Origin: Bacillus sp. REN10
Lineage (GTDB): Bacteria > Bacillota > Bacilli > Bacillales > Domibacillaceae
Assembly (NCBI RefSeq): GCF_016820555.1
Contig: NZ_JADHDW010000001.1
Location: 372,001 to 436,000, forward strand
Length of the DNA stretch: 64,000 nucleotides
Direction of reading: 5' to 3'
Shown in pieces: positions 1-9,885 of this stretch (the stretch's first letter is position 1; the number at the start of each line of letters is the position of its first letter). Under the pieces are notes generated by a model. That model ran no database searches. It had not been told where the DNA came from and was given only the letters and a program-made list of their open reading frames with translations. The position numbers and the translations under genes are program-made.

Positions 1-951
1 ATGGGCACGTCATTAACAGATGCTCATATCCAACAAATTAAACGGATGACTGATCAAGTGATCGTTTGTTATGATGGTGATTCAGCTGGTATTCAAGCGG
101 CCTATCGTGCCTCTGAAATGCTCAGCGAAAGCGGCTGCCATGTGAAAGTGGCGATGATTCCTGACAAGATGGATCCTGATGACTATATTAAGAAGCATGG
201 GGCTGAGAAGTTTCATGATAATATAATAGGGACTGCCTTGACATTAATGGCTTTTAAAATGGAATATTTCAAGCAAGGAAAAAACCTTCAAGATGAAGGA
301 CAAAAGCTTGCTTACATCGAAGAAGTGCTAAAGGAAATTGCTAAGTTGCAAAAGGCTGTGGAGCGTGATTATTATTTACGCCAAATAGCCGATCAGTTTT
401 CTCTTTCTCTGGATGCCTTAAAGCAACAAGAGAAGCAGGTGTTTTTCAAAGAGAGGAAAAAGCAGCCAACCAATCAGCAAGCATTGATTGCGCCTGTGGC
501 CCCTCAGATGAACAAAAAGCTTTATCCAGCCTATCAAACGGCTGAACGAAGGCTGATTGCTCATATGTTGAAAGATGCGGATACTGCCTATAAAGTGAAG
601 GAACTAATGGGCGGTGAAGCTTTTAACATGGATGAACATCAAGCTATTTTCACGTATTTACTTGGTTTTTATGAAGAGGGTCATGAACCAGATTCAAGCA
701 TCTTTATTAACTTTCTTCCTGATGCCAACTTGCGCCGACTCGTTTCAGATATTGAAATGATGATGGTCAGTGAGTATGTAAATGACGAGGAAGTGCATGA
801 TTATATAAAAGAAGTATTTAAGTATCGCAAAAAGTTAGTCATCAAGGCAAAGAAACAACAGCAAATAGCAGCGGAAAAAGCAAAGGACTATCAAACAGCC
901 GCTCAACTTGCGATGGAAATAGTAAAGCTTAAAAAAGAGTTAAAAGTGTAA
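1..951 (+). CDS. dnaG: DNA primase DnaG, C-terminal part (5' end outside window)
   Basis: This is the last 316 residues of DNA primase, which makes RNA primers at the replication fork. The frame is open from the first base, and the start codon lies upstream of the window. The visible part begins inside the TOPRIM catalytic domain: the acidic motif CYDGDSAG (residues 23-30 of the visible part) binds catalytic metal. From about residue 180 follows the helical DnaB-helicase-binding domain. Full-length DnaG is about 600 residues, so roughly half is present. It sits directly before sigA, as in the classical rpsU-dnaG-rpoD macromolecular synthesis operon of bacteria. The stop is 38 nt before the sigA start. 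Confidence 0.95.
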   Translation: MGTSLTDAHIQQIKRMTDQVIVCYDGDSAGIQAAYRASEMLSESGCHVKVAMIPDKMDPDDYIKKHGAEKFHDNIIGTALTLMAFKMEYFKQGKNLQDEGQKLAYIEEVLKEIAKLQKAVERDYYLRQIADQFSLSLDALKQQEKQVFFKERKKQPTNQQALIAPVAPQMNKKLYPAYQTAERRLIAHMLKDADTAYKVKELMGGEAFNMDEHQAIFTYLLGFYEEGHEPDSSIFINFLPDANLRRLVSDIEMMMVSEYVNDEEVHDYIKEVFKYRKKLVIKAKKQQQIAAEKAKDYQTAAQLAMEIVKLKKELKV

Positions 952-989
952 TGCCGTATGAGGTAAGGATGTTGGAAGGAGGGGGACAA

Positions 990-2111
990 ATGGCTGAAAA
1001 GTCAACACGTTCCAAAGAAACTGAAGTCACTTTAGAAAGAGCAAAAGAGCAAATTATAGAAATAGGGAAAAAGCGCGGGAAGCTATCCTATGACTATGTA
1101 GCGGATAAATTGTCACCATTTGAAGTAGAATCTGATCAAATGGATGAATTTTATGAGCACCTTGGAGAGCAAGGAATCGATATCACTAACGATGAGGATG
1201 AAGAGGAAGATCCAAACCTTCATGAACTTGAAAAAGAGAGTGAAGAGTTTGATTTAAATGATTTAAGTGTTCCTCCTGGTGTGAAGATCAATGATCCGGT
1301 GCGCATGTATTTAAAAGAAATTGGTCGTGTCGACCTTCTTTCAGCAGATGAAGAGATTGAACTGGCTACTCGCATTGAAGAAGGAGACGAAGAGGCGAAG
1401 CGCCGCCTTGCTGAAGCTAATTTGCGACTAGTTGTTAGTATTGCTAAGCGTTACGTTGGACGTGGCATGCTCTTCCTTGACTTAATTCAAGAAGGAAACA
1501 TGGGTCTCATTAAAGCAGTGGAGAAATTTGATTACCGTAAAGGTTTTAAGTTCAGTACGTATGCAACATGGTGGATTCGTCAAGCCATTACTCGCGCGAT
1601 TGCTGACCAAGCGAGAACCATTCGGATTCCTGTTCATATGGTGGAAACGATCAATAAACTCATTCGTGTCCAAAGACAATTGCTTCAAGATTTAGGTCGC
1701 GAACCATCTCCAGAAGAAATTGCGGAAGAAATGGATTTAACCCCTGAAAAAGTAAGAGAGATTTTAAAAATAGCACAAGAGCCGGTTTCCCTTGAAACGC
1801 CAATTGGTGAAGAAGATGATTCTCACTTAGGAGACTTTATTGAAGACCAAGAGGCGACTTCACCATCTGAGCATGCTGCTTATGAATTATTGAAAGAGCA
1901 ACTAGAAGATGTGTTAGACACATTGACGGATCGTGAAGAAAACGTACTTCGCCTTCGCTTCGGTCTAGATGATGGACGCACACGCACATTGGAAGAAGTT
2001 GGAAAGGTGTTTGGTGTTACTCGTGAACGTATTCGCCAAATTGAAGCGAAAGCACTCCGTAAGCTCCGTCATCCAAGCAGAAGTAAACGTCTGAAAGATT
2101 TTCTTGAATAA
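990..2111 (+). CDS. sigA: RNA polymerase primary sigma factor SigA (sigma-70/RpoD)
   Basis: This 373-residue housekeeping sigma factor matches B. subtilis SigA (371 aa) in length. The ATG at 990 is chosen because GGAGGGGG lies just upstream (977-985); an upstream in-frame start at 951 would add residues unlike the family. Visible parts are the acidic region 1.1, region 1.2 ([17 protein letters not shown]), region 2 with the -10-recognition helix ([17 protein letters not shown] to [12 protein letters not shown], about residues 164-200), region 3, and the region 4 helix-turn-helix [20 protein letters not shown] near the C terminus. It is the second gene of the dnaG-sigA operon and is followed by a long terminator hairpin. 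Confidence 0.98.
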   Translation: MAEKSTRSKETEVTLERAKEQIIEIGKKRGKLSYDYVADKLSPFEVESDQMDEFYEHLGEQGIDITNDEDEEEDPNLHELEKESEEFDLNDLSVPPGVKINDPVRMYLKEIGRVDLLSADEEIELATRIEEGDEEAKRRLAEANLRLVVSIAKRYVGRGMLFLDLIQEGNMGLIKAVEKFDYRKGFKFSTYATWWIRQAITRAIADQARTIRIPVHMVETINKLIRVQRQLLQDLGREPSPEEIAEEMDLTPEKVREILKIAQEPVSLETPIGEEDDSHLGDFIEDQEATSPSEHAAYELLKEQLEDVLDTLTDREENVLRLRFGLDDGRTRTLEEVGKVFGVTRERIRQIEAKALRKLRHPSRSKRLKDFLE

Positions 2112-2132
2112 TCGGTAAAAAAGCTAATCTAT

Positions 2133-2208
2133 AAGTGCCTCATCTCTCCGAGTAGCTAGTATTTGCAAATGATAAATACTAAGGAGAGGTCGGGCACTTT
2201 ATTTTTTT
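2133..2208 (+). terminator. Terminator after sigA
   Basis: A 5' arm AAGTGCC-CATCTCTCC pairs with GGAGAGG-GGGCACTT across a loop of about 33 nt, followed by a T-rich run. It ends the dnaG-sigA transcript. Confidence 0.8.
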
Positions 2209-2257
2209 GAATCATAGGTTTGTGACACATTACATATCAATTAGGATGTGACAGCAA

Positions 2258-2788
2258 TTGGATGATAAACAAAAGATTATTATAAAAGAAATATTGGTTT
2301 GGAAAGAAAATCATATGCTTCCTGAGCAATATTGTGATTATTTACTTTCTTTATACAGTCAGGGAGAAGAATGGGACGAGTCTTCGGTTCAAGCAACGAA
2401 AGGCAACTACTTCCCGCTGAAAAGTATTTTTGTGTCTTTATCTATTTTAATTGTTTCACTATTTGTCCTATATTTTACTGAAATGTCCTTCCCTTTGCAA
2501 ACAGCGATTTTGGTATTTTTTGTCGTAGTGCTTTTAACTTTAGGTTTTTATTTTTCTAAAAAAGGTTTATTGTACCCCATGTTTTATATTGTTTCTGCCA
2601 TTTTATTACTTGTATATTCGGTGGAACTTCATGACATAATAAAAGGAAAAGTTCCCTTTTCTCTTCATCTTCTTCTTTTTATGAACTGTTTACTATGGTG
2701 GGTAGCAGGAAAGAAACTACAATTGATTTATTTCACCATTTCGGCTTGGTTAGGTTTGGTTGTATTGGTTATTTTTATATTCATATAA
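2258..2788 (+). CDS. Hypothetical multi-pass membrane protein
   Basis: A 176-residue protein of unknown function. The N-terminal 50 residues are soluble and charged (WKENHMLPEQYCDYLLSLY), resembling the short helical N terminus of DUF2157-like membrane proteins, but I cannot assign it firmly. At least four hydrophobic helices follow: about residues 51-68, 72-95, 98-115 and 125-175. The start is a TTG at 2258 with AGGATGTG eight bases upstream, a modest ribosome-binding site. It lies alone between the sigA terminator and cccA in the same direction. No catalytic motif is visible. Confidence 0.65.
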   Translation: MDDKQKIIIKEILVWKENHMLPEQYCDYLLSLYSQGEEWDESSVQATKGNYFPLKSIFVSLSILIVSLFVLYFTEMSFPLQTAILVFFVVVLLTLGFYFSKKGLLYPMFYIVSAILLLVYSVELHDIIKGKVPFSLHLLLFMNCLLWWVAGKKLQLIYFTISAWLGLVVLVIFIFI

Positions 2789-2938
2789 TATAAAAAATGG
2801 AGAAATTTAGGTTCGAGAGTAGTTTTTTTTGGATTTTAACAATCAAGGAAGAAATTGTGTCTAAATTACGACAAAAGAGAAAAAACTTCGTGATAAGGGC
2901 TTTTCGTCTCCTTGTTTTTCAAGTAAAATAAAAGGTGT

Positions 2939-2967
2939 TTGTACTTTCTATTTGTCATACGTATACA
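2939..2967 (+). promoter_or_regulatory. Candidate SigA-type promoter for cccA
   Basis: TTGTAC (2939-2944), a 17-bp spacer and TATACA (2962-2967) lie just ahead of the cccA ribosome-binding site GGGAGG. The match is moderate; no start-site data are available. Confidence 0.4.
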
Positions 2968-2983
2968 TAAGGGAGGTTAAGAA

Positions 2984-3352
2984 ATGAATCGCAATCCGGT
3001 TATTCCATTTTTACTAATTATGGTATTTGGATTAGGTCTGATTTTCTTCTTGTCATTAGAGGGGCTTGGCAACTCGAAAGAAATGGCAAAAGAAAAAGAA
3101 GGTGGAGCTAAAACAGAGGAAACGGCTGGGGGAGAATTCGATGCAGAATCTCACTACCAGCAATCTTGTGTCGGCTGTCACGGTGGTAACTATGAAGGTG
3201 GAGCTGGTCCCGCATTAAAAGGTGTTGGCGAAAAACTATCAAAAGATCAAATTAAAGAAGTATTAGTTAACGGTCGTGGAGCTATGCCAGCAGGGCTTGT
3301 TCCAGCTGAAAATGCAGATGCAATGGCTGATTGGCTTAGCAAAGTTAAATAA
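2984..3352 (+). CDS. cccA: Membrane-anchored cytochrome c-550
   Basis: A 122-residue small c-type cytochrome that passes electrons on the outer face of the membrane. An N-terminal membrane anchor (about residues 5-27) is followed by a charged linker and the haem domain. The covalent haem site is CVGCH (C62, C65, H66), and M101 in GRGAMPAG is the likely sixth iron ligand. Length and layout match B. subtilis CccA (about 120 aa). A good GGGAGG site precedes the ATG. It is followed by its own terminator, so it is probably monocistronic. Confidence 0.93.
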   Translation: MNRNPVIPFLLIMVFGLGLIFFLSLEGLGNSKEMAKEKEGGAKTEETAGGEFDAESHYQQSCVGCHGGNYEGGAGPALKGVGEKLSKDQIKEVLVNGRGAMPAGLVPAENADAMADWLSKVK

Positions 3353-3357
3353 TTGAC

Positions 3358-3391
3358 AAAAGTTCTTTGCCCAGTGCAAAGAACTTTTTTT
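3358..3391 (+). terminator. Terminator after cccA
   Basis: AAGTTCTTTGC pairs perfectly with GCAAAGAACTT over a 5-nt loop, followed by a run of T. Confidence 0.9.
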
Positions 3392-3442
3392 ATCAATTGA
3401 AGTTGTTTAAACTAGGTACGAAAAGAAAAGTAAAGTGGTGAC

Positions 3443-4153
3443 ATGATGAATATCAATCAATTATCTAAAAGGTTAACAGCTGTAGCCAGTCAAATTCCAA
3501 GCCAATCAACGTTGGCGGATATTGGATCGGATCACGCGTATTTACCTTGCTATGCAGTGAAGAAAGGAATAGTCACACAAGCGGTCGCGGGAGAAGTAGT
3601 AGAGGGCCCTTTTCAAGCCGCAAAACAGCAAGTGAAGGAAGCGGGGCTAGAAGCATTCATTGATGTTCGAAAAGGAAATGGCCTCGAGGTAATTGCCCCT
3701 GGAGAAGTCGAATGTATCACGATCGCAGGAATGGGAGGGACGTTAATCGCTTCTATTTTAGAAGAAGGAAAGGCAAAGCTTGAAGGAGTGAAGCGTCTCG
3801 TGCTTCAACCAAATGTTAGTGCGATTAATATTCGCCAATGGTTGCTAGCGAATGAATGGGAACTGGTGGCGGAAACAATAATGGAAGAAGATGGGAAAAT
3901 ATATGAGGTGCTAACCGCTGAGAAAGGAGATCCGCTAAAGCCTTATCAAGCGAATCAAGCGCAGCAACTGTTATTAGGGCCATTTCTGATGGAAGAAAAA
4001 AATGAAGCGTTTGTGAAGAAATGGAAGCGTGAGGCTCGTCAGCTTGAGCTCGTTTTGGAAAATTTAAAGAACGCGGAAGACGAAGAAGCGGTGAGGGAGA
4101 AAAAGAAGCAAGTGCTTGATGAATTAAAGTTGATGAAGGAGGCGATGGAATGA
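3443..4153 (+). CDS. trmK: tRNA (adenine(22)-N1)-methyltransferase TrmK
   Basis: A 236-residue SAM-dependent methyltransferase that places m1A at position 22 of bacterial tRNAs. The SAM-binding motif I is LADIGSDHAYLP near residue 25, and the catalytic-pocket motif is TIAGMGGTLI near residue 95. A C-terminal coiled coil (about 185-235) is typical of the YqfN/TrmK family. ATG codons at 3443 and 3446 are both possible; GTGGTG lies upstream. The stop overlaps the next start by four bases (ATGA), so translation is probably coupled to yqfO, as in the B. subtilis order. Confidence 0.93.
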   Translation: MMNINQLSKRLTAVASQIPSQSTLADIGSDHAYLPCYAVKKGIVTQAVAGEVVEGPFQAAKQQVKEAGLEAFIDVRKGNGLEVIAPGEVECITIAGMGGTLIASILEEGKAKLEGVKRLVLQPNVSAINIRQWLLANEWELVAETIMEEDGKIYEVLTAEKGDPLKPYQANQAQQLLLGPFLMEEKNEAFVKKWKREARQLELVLENLKNAEDEEAVREKKKQVLDELKLMKEAME

Positions 4154-5268
4154 AAACAGCCAACGGTCACGAAATCATTCAGTTATTTGAACAATTTTCA
4201 CCGAAAAAGTATGCAATGGAAGGCGATAAAATCGGATTGCAGATCGGCCGATTAAATAAACCGGTTGAGCGAGTCCTCGTTGCACTTGATGTATTAGAAG
4301 AAGTGGTAGAAGAAGCGATTGCTAATAAAGTGGAGCTGATTATTGCCCATCATCCAATGATTTTCCGTCCGTTGAAGTCGATTGTAACGAGTGAGCCGGC
4401 TGGAAGAATGATTGAGAAGCTGATTAAGCATGACATTGCTGTATATGCTGCTCATACGAACTTAGATGTGGCGAAAGGAGGCGTCAACGACCTTCTCGCT
4501 GAAGCGCTCGAACTGCAAGAGCCGGAAGTGCTTGTCCCAACGTTCGAGGACGGCTTGAAGAAGTTGGCGGTCTTTGTGCCAGAAACCCATGAAACAGCAG
4601 TGAGAGAAGCGTTAGGAGCGGCTGGAGCCGGTTTCATTGGCGAGTATAGCCAGTGTTCTTTTTCCTCTCAAGGAACAGGACGTTTTCAGCCGAGCGCAGC
4701 AGCCAATCCTTATATGGGACAAGCGGGAGCACTTGAAGAAGTAGTAGAAGTGAAGATTGAGACGATTTATCCTGAAAGTATCGAAAAGAAGGTCCTATCT
4801 GCTATGTTCAAAGCTCATCCTTATGAGGAAGTAGCATATGATCTTTATCCGTTAGCCAACAAGGGCGAGACGTTAGGGCTTGGAAGAGTCGGGAAATTGA
4901 AAGAATCCATGTCTCTTCGTCAATTTGCTGAATTTGTCAAAGAAAAGTTAGAAGTGAACGGAGTGCGTGTTGTAGGCGATTTAACTGATTCGGTCAAGAA
5001 AGTAGCTGTGCTTGGGGGAGATGGAAATAAATATTTCCAAGCCGCTAAATTTAAAGGTGCGGATGTATACGTTACTGGCGACTTTTATTACCACACTGCT
5101 CACGATGCAATGGCCGCTGGATTAAACATTGTTGATCCGGGACATAATGTCGAGAAAGTGATGAAAAAAGGAACCGCTATAAAAATGGAGGCCTTAGCCG
5201 CTGAAAAAGGGTTCAACGTTGAATTTATCCCTTCTAGCGTTCATACCGACCCCTTTACATTTCTATAA
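4150..5268 (+). CDS. yqfO: Nif3-like dinuclear metal-centre protein YqfO
   Basis: A 372-residue NIF3 family protein with the PII-like insert domain found in Bacillus YqfO. Metal ligands are visible as AHHPMIF (H67, H68) and AHTNLD (H102, D106), with a further GDFYYHTAHDA motif in the C-terminal half. The middle region (about 130-230) is the inserted domain. Family members form hexameric toroids and their physiological role is still debated. It overlaps trmK by 4 nt and is the last gene before a hairpin shared with the convergent ispH. Confidence 0.92.
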   Translation: MKTANGHEIIQLFEQFSPKKYAMEGDKIGLQIGRLNKPVERVLVALDVLEEVVEEAIANKVELIIAHHPMIFRPLKSIVTSEPAGRMIEKLIKHDIAVYAAHTNLDVAKGGVNDLLAEALELQEPEVLVPTFEDGLKKLAVFVPETHETAVREALGAAGAGFIGEYSQCSFSSQGTGRFQPSAAANPYMGQAGALEEVVEVKIETIYPESIEKKVLSAMFKAHPYEEVAYDLYPLANKGETLGLGRVGKLKESMSLRQFAEFVKEKLEVNGVRVVGDLTDSVKKVAVLGGDGNKYFQAAKFKGADVYVTGDFYYHTAHDAMAAGLNIVDPGHNVEKVMKKGTAIKMEALAAEKGFNVEFIPSSVHTDPFTFL

Positions 5269-5274
5269 GTAATC

Positions 5275-5315
5275 TACAAACAGGGCTGCTTCTATTCGGA
5301 GCAACCCTGTTTGTA
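5275..5315. terminator. Hairpin between convergent yqfO and ispH
   Basis: ACAAACAGGG pairs with CCCTGTTTGT, with an inner TGC/GCA extension. T-rich flanks are weak but present on both sides, so it could serve both strands. Confidence 0.65.
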
Positions 5316-5383
5316 TATTTCCTATATCTCATGCGGTTCGTTCCAGTCCATACGTCGCTGAACAGCGCCTTCCGCTTTACTTT

Positions 5384-6340
5384 TTACCTTGAAGTTAAGG
5401 TGGATTTTTTGACTTTTGGTAAGATTTTGTTTAATGGCACTTTTTTCTCTCTTGTCCATGTGCTTTCGTCGTTAGGATCGAAGGCTTCAAGGAATTGGAT
5501 GACTTCTTTGACGATCGGTGTTGGGGTGGAGGCGCCAGCTGTGACAGCCACTTTCTTGATACCTTGTAGCCATTCCAGTTCGATCTCTGATACATCCGAG
5601 ACGCGGAAAGCTTTTGTTCCAGCGATTTCTTCTGATACTTGAGCTAGGCGATTGGAGTTGTTGCTTTTTGGATCGCCGACGACAATTAATAAATCTGCTT
5701 CTCCGGCTTGCTCGGCTACAGCTTCTTGGCGAACTTGAGTCGCTAAGCAAATTTCTTTATGCATCTCGGCATGTGGGTATTTTTCTTTAATTTTGTCCAT
5801 AATATCTGCAACATCCCACTGGCTCATCGTTGTTTGGTTCGTGACAATGATTTTTTCATTAGTGATCACGAGTTTTTCAACGTCTTCAGGTTTTTCCACT
5901 AAGTGGACAATATCAGGAGCGACACCCACTGCTCCTTCAGGTTCTGGATGCCCTTTTTTTCCGATATAAATAACGACATACCCTTCCGCTTTTTTGTCGC
6001 GGATTAAGTCATGTGTTTTAGTCACATCGGGACAAGTGGCATCAATTGTAACTAAGTTTTTTTGCTTCGCTAGTTCGCGCACTTCAGGAGAAACCCCATG
6101 TGCGGTAAAAATGACTGTGCCTTCTTGTACTTTTTCTAAAATTTCTTTGCGGTCTTTCCCGTCGATCGTGATAATTCCTTCTTCTTCAAAAGCGTCCGTT
6201 ACATGCTGATTATGAACAATCATTCCGAGTATATAAATCGGACGAGGCAAGCTTTTATCTAAGGCAGCATTGCGGGCGATGACCATCGCATCGACAACAC
6301 CATAACAATATCCTCTTGGGGCAATTTTAATAACATCCAT
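5384..6340 (-). CDS. ispH: 4-hydroxy-3-methylbut-2-enyl diphosphate reductase IspH
   Basis: A 318-residue Fe-S enzyme that makes IPP and DMAPP in the last step of the MEP isoprenoid pathway. The three cluster cysteines are visible: C12 (RGYCYGV), C103 (ATCPDV) and C195 (EICLATQ). The substrate-binding H43 (HNQ) and a HGVSPEV motif are also present. The start is an ATG with TAGGAGGA upstream on the minus strand. The other Fe-S enzyme of the same pathway, ispG, lies 9 kb away in this window. It is transcribed convergently to yqfO. Confidence 0.97.
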   Translation of the reverse strand: MDVIKIAPRGYCYGVVDAMVIARNAALDKSLPRPIYILGMIVHNQHVTDAFEEEGIITIDGKDRKEILEKVQEGTVIFTAHGVSPEVRELAKQKNLVTIDATCPDVTKTHDLIRDKKAEGYVVIYIGKKGHPEPEGAVGVAPDIVHLVEKPEDVEKLVITNEKIIVTNQTTMSQWDVADIMDKIKEKYPHAEMHKEICLATQVRQEAVAEQAGEADLLIVVGDPKSNNSNRLAQVSEEIAGTKAFRVSDVSEIELEWLQGIKKVAVTAGASTPTPIVKEVIQFLEAFDPNDESTWTREKKVPLNKILPKVKKSTLTSR

Positions 6341-6430
6341 GAAAAAATCCTCCTATATCATTTTTCGGAGTAAAACTACTACAGTTGTATTATATAGGAG
6401 GGAAGCAAGCATGAAAAGAAAAGGGCCGTT

Positions 6431-6982
6431 TTATACATAAAGTTTAGGGATAGAGGTACCGTTTGTTGAGGCGTCGCTTTTTTCTGGTTTTGGCTTTTTT
6501 GAGGCTGCTGCAGACGAAGGGGCCGGCAATGATTCTTCATTTTTGACTAGATTTTTCGCTGTTTCCTTTGTGTTTTCATCATTGTCTTTGTCCGCATCAG
6601 GCAGTGATTTTAAGCCGCGATACAGTTTCCACATGGCAGGTAGATTTTTAACGAGTGGACCATATTGTTCAACAAGCGGTCCCATTTGTTGCACGGTTTG
6701 CAAGACTTGCTGGGTATTGGAGAGCATTTGCTGAAAATTCATCGGATTGGCCAGCTGTTGAGCGGTGGAGGAACCAGCTGTTGCTGCTCCCTGTCGTTCA
6801 AAGCCGGTGAGCGGTGTACTAGATGTTCCTTGCCGGTTCAACAGACGGCTAAGGAGACCACCTTGCCCGCGTCCCATTCTCTGAGGGGAGAGAGAAGGAC
6901 GGTTAGTTGGGTACGGTCTCATCGGCTGTCCGTAAAAGAAGGGCTGCTGCTGCTGCGGTGGTCTAGGTGAAAATGGAGGCAT
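6431..6982 (-). CDS. yqfQ: YqfQ/VrrA-like proline- and glutamine-rich protein
   Basis: A 183-residue low-complexity protein. The first 65 residues are rich in Pro, Gln, Arg and Gly (PPFSPRPPQQQQPFFYGQP). The middle (about 75-130) is a helical, more conserved block with QQMLSNTQQVLQTVQQMG and LYRGLKSLP. The tail is Lys/Glu/Ser-rich. This layout and position match the YqfQ family, which includes the B. anthracis VrrA repeat protein. Function is not established. It lies 90 bp upstream of ispH in the same direction and diverges from cshB. Confidence 0.75.
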   Translation of the reverse strand: MPPFSPRPPQQQQPFFYGQPMRPYPTNRPSLSPQRMGRGQGGLLSRLLNRQGTSSTPLTGFERQGAATAGSSTAQQLANPMNFQQMLSNTQQVLQTVQQMGPLVEQYGPLVKNLPAMWKLYRGLKSLPDADKDNDENTKETAKNLVKNEESLPAPSSAAASKKPKPEKSDASTNGTSIPKLYV

Positions 6983-7164
6983 GTTGTTTCAGTCCTTTCC
7001 TTGCAATTATTTGTTCTTTTGTATTGTATGCAGACAAACTAGAAAAGGTTTAGTGGTCATGGAGATACAAAAAATATTTGACAAAACTTTGATTTATCGG
7101 TGTTTTTAGTATAAGATACAGAATGGAGAAAAAGGCTTGTTTTAAGCCAAAAGGAGTGTCAAGA

Positions 7165-8487
7165 TTGACAAAACAACGATTTGAACTATATGGTTTTCGA
7201 CCGTTTATAAATAAAGGAATTGAAGAATTAGGATTTTATGAGCCGACAGAAATTCAAGAAAGAATGATCCCCCTCGTTTTAAAAGGGGAAAGTGCCATCG
7301 GCCAATCTCAAACAGGAACGGGAAAAACACATTCCTATGTCCTTCCTATCCTTCAAAAGATCAATCCTGCAAAGAAAGAAGTTCAAGCAGTGATTACTGC
7401 GCCAACGAGAGAATTAGCGGATCAAATTTATAAAGAGATTCTTAAAATGGTCAAATTTTCGGAAGAGGAAATTACCGTTCGCTGTTATATGGGGGGAACG
7501 GATAAGCAACGTGATATTGACAAGCTAAAGGCGCAGCCGCAAATTGTCGTCGGTACACCTGGGAGAATTAATGACCTGATTAAGGAACAAGCGCTGTTTG
7601 TTCACCGCGCTTCGATATTAGTCATCGATGAAGCCGATTTGATGCTTGATATGGGATTTATTGTCGACGTTGACCAAGTCGCCAGCAGAATGCCTGAACA
7701 GCTGCAAATCCTTGTCTTCTCAGCAACGATTCCAGAAAAATTAAAGCCGTTTTTAAAGAAATACATGGAGAATCCTGAATATGTGCATATTCAGCCTAAA
7801 CATATTTCAGCTGAAAATATTAACCATGTATTAGTGTCAAAGAAAAGCCGTGAGAAAGTGGACTTGCTTCATGATATGTTAGTCGCTTACAACCCTTATT
7901 TAGCTGTTGTATTTACAAATACGAAGCAAAAAGCGGATGAAGTTGCTAATGCGCTTTTAGAAAAAGGGTTGAAAGTTGGCCGCCTACATGGTGATATGTC
8001 ACCAAGAGACCGCAAAAGAATGATGAAGCAAATTCGTGAGCTGGATTATCAATATATCGTTGCTACTGATTTAGCAGCTCGAGGAATCGATATCGAGGGT
8101 GTCAGTCATGTGATTAACTACGAGCTTCCACGCGACCTAGACTTTTATGTTCATCGGGCCGGACGAACAGCTCGCGCAGGATTCTCGGGTATTTGTGCTA
8201 CGATTTATACACCTAGTGACGAGGATGCGCTTGTTCGCTTAGAGAAAATCGGCATCAGCTTTACTCATGTCGATCTTCGTCAAGGGGAATGGATGGAAGT
8301 AAAAGATCGTAATCAACGAAAGAAAAGAGAAAAAACAGAAGACAGTATCGACTTAAAAGCGAAGTCGATCGTTCGAAAGCCGAAAAAAGTTAAGCCGGGC
8401 TATAAGAAAAAAATGCAAAGAGAAATGACTCAATTTAAAAAGCGCGAGCGGCGGTTAGAATCGAAACGAGGCAATAAGAAAAAGTAG
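7165..8487 (+). CDS. cshB: DEAD-box RNA helicase CshB
   Basis: A 440-residue ATP-dependent RNA helicase of the cold-shock type. Motifs in order are Q motif (FYEPTEIQ), Walker A (SQTGTGKT), PTRELA, GG and TPGR, DEAD-type box seen as DEAD in VIDEADLMLD, SAT, ARGID and HRAGRTARAG. The C terminus is a basic tail (KPKKVKPGYKKK) like B. subtilis CshB (438 aa). I chose TTG at 7165 because AAGGAG (7151-7156) is correctly spaced and the protein then aligns with the family N terminus. The upstream in-frame ATG at 7123 sits only eight bases after a plausible -10 (TATAAG, 7110-7115). Confidence 0.94.
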   Translation: MTKQRFELYGFRPFINKGIEELGFYEPTEIQERMIPLVLKGESAIGQSQTGTGKTHSYVLPILQKINPAKKEVQAVITAPTRELADQIYKEILKMVKFSEEEITVRCYMGGTDKQRDIDKLKAQPQIVVGTPGRINDLIKEQALFVHRASILVIDEADLMLDMGFIVDVDQVASRMPEQLQILVFSATIPEKLKPFLKKYMENPEYVHIQPKHISAENINHVLVSKKSREKVDLLHDMLVAYNPYLAVVFTNTKQKADEVANALLEKGLKVGRLHGDMSPRDRKRMMKQIRELDYQYIVATDLAARGIDIEGVSHVINYELPRDLDFYVHRAGRTARAGFSGICATIYTPSDEDALVRLEKIGISFTHVDLRQGEWMEVKDRNQRKKREKTEDSIDLKAKSIVRKPKKVKPGYKKKMQREMTQFKKRERRLESKRGNKKK

Positions 8488-8497
8488 TTGAACAAGA

Positions 8498-8525
8498 AAA
8501 GGTCTGCTTTTGCAGGCCTTTTTTG
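8498..8525 (+). terminator. Terminator after cshB
   Basis: AAGGTCTGC and GCAGGCCTT form a stem over a TTTT loop, followed by a T run. Confidence 0.88.
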
Positions 8526-8580
8526 CTGATAAATGATGAAATTTTTAGTACAATGAAAGTAGGATAAAGGAGAGGAAAGT

Positions 8581-9474
8581 ATGCTGAAAATTGGTTCTCA
8601 TGTATCAATGAGCGGCAAGAAAATGCTGCTAGCTGCCAGTGAAGAAGCAGCTTCTTACGGTGCGAATACATTTATGATTTATACAGGTGCACCGCAAAAC
8701 ACAAGAAGAAAGAAAATAGAGGATTTGAACATTGAAAAAGGCCAGTTGCATATGAAAGAACATGGTATGGCTGACATAGTTGTTCATGCTCCTTATATTA
8801 TTAATATTGGTAACACGAAGAATCCCGATACATTTGAGCTAGGAGTTAACTTTTTGCGCACAGAGATTGAGCGCACAGCAGCAATCGGAGCGAAGCAAAT
8901 TGTTCTCCATCCAGGTGCTCACGTTGGTGCAGGAGCCGAAGCTGGTATTCAAAAAATTATCGAGGGGTTAAATGAAGTCTTAACAAAAGAAAACGACGTG
9001 CAAATTGCTTTAGAGACGATGGCCGGAAAAGGGTCAGAGTGCGGTGCTTCTTTCGAGGAACTGGCGATGATTATAGAGGGTGTTCATTTAAATGAGAAGT
9101 TATCCGTTTGCTTTGATACTTGTCATACACATGATGCTGGCTATGACATCATCAATGATTTTGATGGTGTGCTTGATCAATTTGACCGTATTGTAGGGCT
9201 TGATCGATTAAAGGTTCTTCATATTAATGATAGCAAAAATGAACGTGGTGCACGAAAAGATCGGCATGAAAATATTGGGTTTGGGCATATCGGCTTTGAT
9301 GCGCTTCAATACATTGTCCATCATCCGCAGTTAGGTGATGTGCCGAAAATTTTAGAAACACCTTACGTCGGAGAAGACAAGAAAACAAGCAAACCGCCTT
9401 ACCGCTTTGAGATTGAAATGCTTCGTGCAAAGGCATTTGATCCTGATATACGGAATAAGATCATGGCTCTTTAG
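8581..9474 (+). CDS. nfo: Endonuclease IV (AP endonuclease) Nfo
   Basis: A 297-residue Zn-dependent apurinic/apyrimidinic endonuclease of base-excision repair with a TIM-barrel fold. Conserved metal-site segments are visible: [60 protein letters not shown] and ILETPY. Length is the usual 280-300 residues. GGAGAGG precedes the ATG. It is monocistronic between the cshB terminator and a bidirectional hairpin shared with convergent yqfT. Confidence 0.97.
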   Translation: MLKIGSHVSMSGKKMLLAASEEAASYGANTFMIYTGAPQNTRRKKIEDLNIEKGQLHMKEHGMADIVVHAPYIINIGNTKNPDTFELGVNFLRTEIERTAAIGAKQIVLHPGAHVGAGAEAGIQKIIEGLNEVLTKENDVQIALETMAGKGSECGASFEELAMIIEGVHLNEKLSVCFDTCHTHDAGYDIINDFDGVLDQFDRIVGLDRLKVLHINDSKNERGARKDRHENIGFGHIGFDALQYIVHHPQLGDVPKILETPYVGEDKKTSKPPYRFEIEMLRAKAFDPDIRNKIMAL

Positions 9475-9486
9475 ATCAGTAAGTAA

Positions 9487-9527
9487 AATCCGGCAGTGTG
9501 ATAGGTGTATTGCACCCTGCCGGATTC
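9487..9527. terminator. Bidirectional terminator between nfo and yqfT
   Basis: AATCCGGCAG pairs with CTGCCGGATT. T-rich sequence follows on the minus strand and a shorter one on the plus strand. Confidence 0.75.
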
Positions 9528-9533
9528 CTTCAT

Positions 9534-9788
9534 TCATGATTGAAACATAGAAAACAGTCTGTTAATCTTTCTAGCTGTTTGTTCATTGGTAATGCGAGCA
9601 ATTTCCTTCAATAATTGAATTCTTTCTCCATCATTAAACAAATCAATTTTTTTCCTTCGCAGTTGGCTAGCGATTTTCTCTGCTTCCTCTTGTTTCAAAG
9701 TGATGCTTAATCCTTTTGCATATTTCATTAACTCATCGGCTGTGATTGTTTGAGCCCGCTGATTGATTAAATGCTGAACAAATTTCAC
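9534..9788 (-). CDS. yqfT: DUF2624 family protein YqfT
   Basis: An 84-residue, wholly helical, charged cytosolic protein beginning MKFVQHLINQRAQTITADEL. The sequence and position between nfo and yqfU match the DUF2624/YqfT family of Bacillus. GGAGTGACC lies upstream of the ATG on the minus strand. Function is unknown. The body resembles a small helical domain with the repeated pattern of LSITLKQEEAEKIASQLRRK. Confidence 0.85.
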   Translation of the reverse strand: MKFVQHLINQRAQTITADELMKYAKGLSITLKQEEAEKIASQLRRKKIDLFNDGERIQLLKEIARITNEQTARKINRLFSMFQS

Positions 9789-9885
9789 TGATGGTCACTC
9801 CTTTTCTATTCTCTATAAATGTATGAACAGGAAAAGACATGAGTGAATTAGCAACGAAAATAATATTTATAAAAGGAATGATGAT

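Noticed and set aside
5331-5642. Plus-strand open frame of 103 codons
   Set aside because: It is antisense to the well-supported ispH gene and has no protein likeness.
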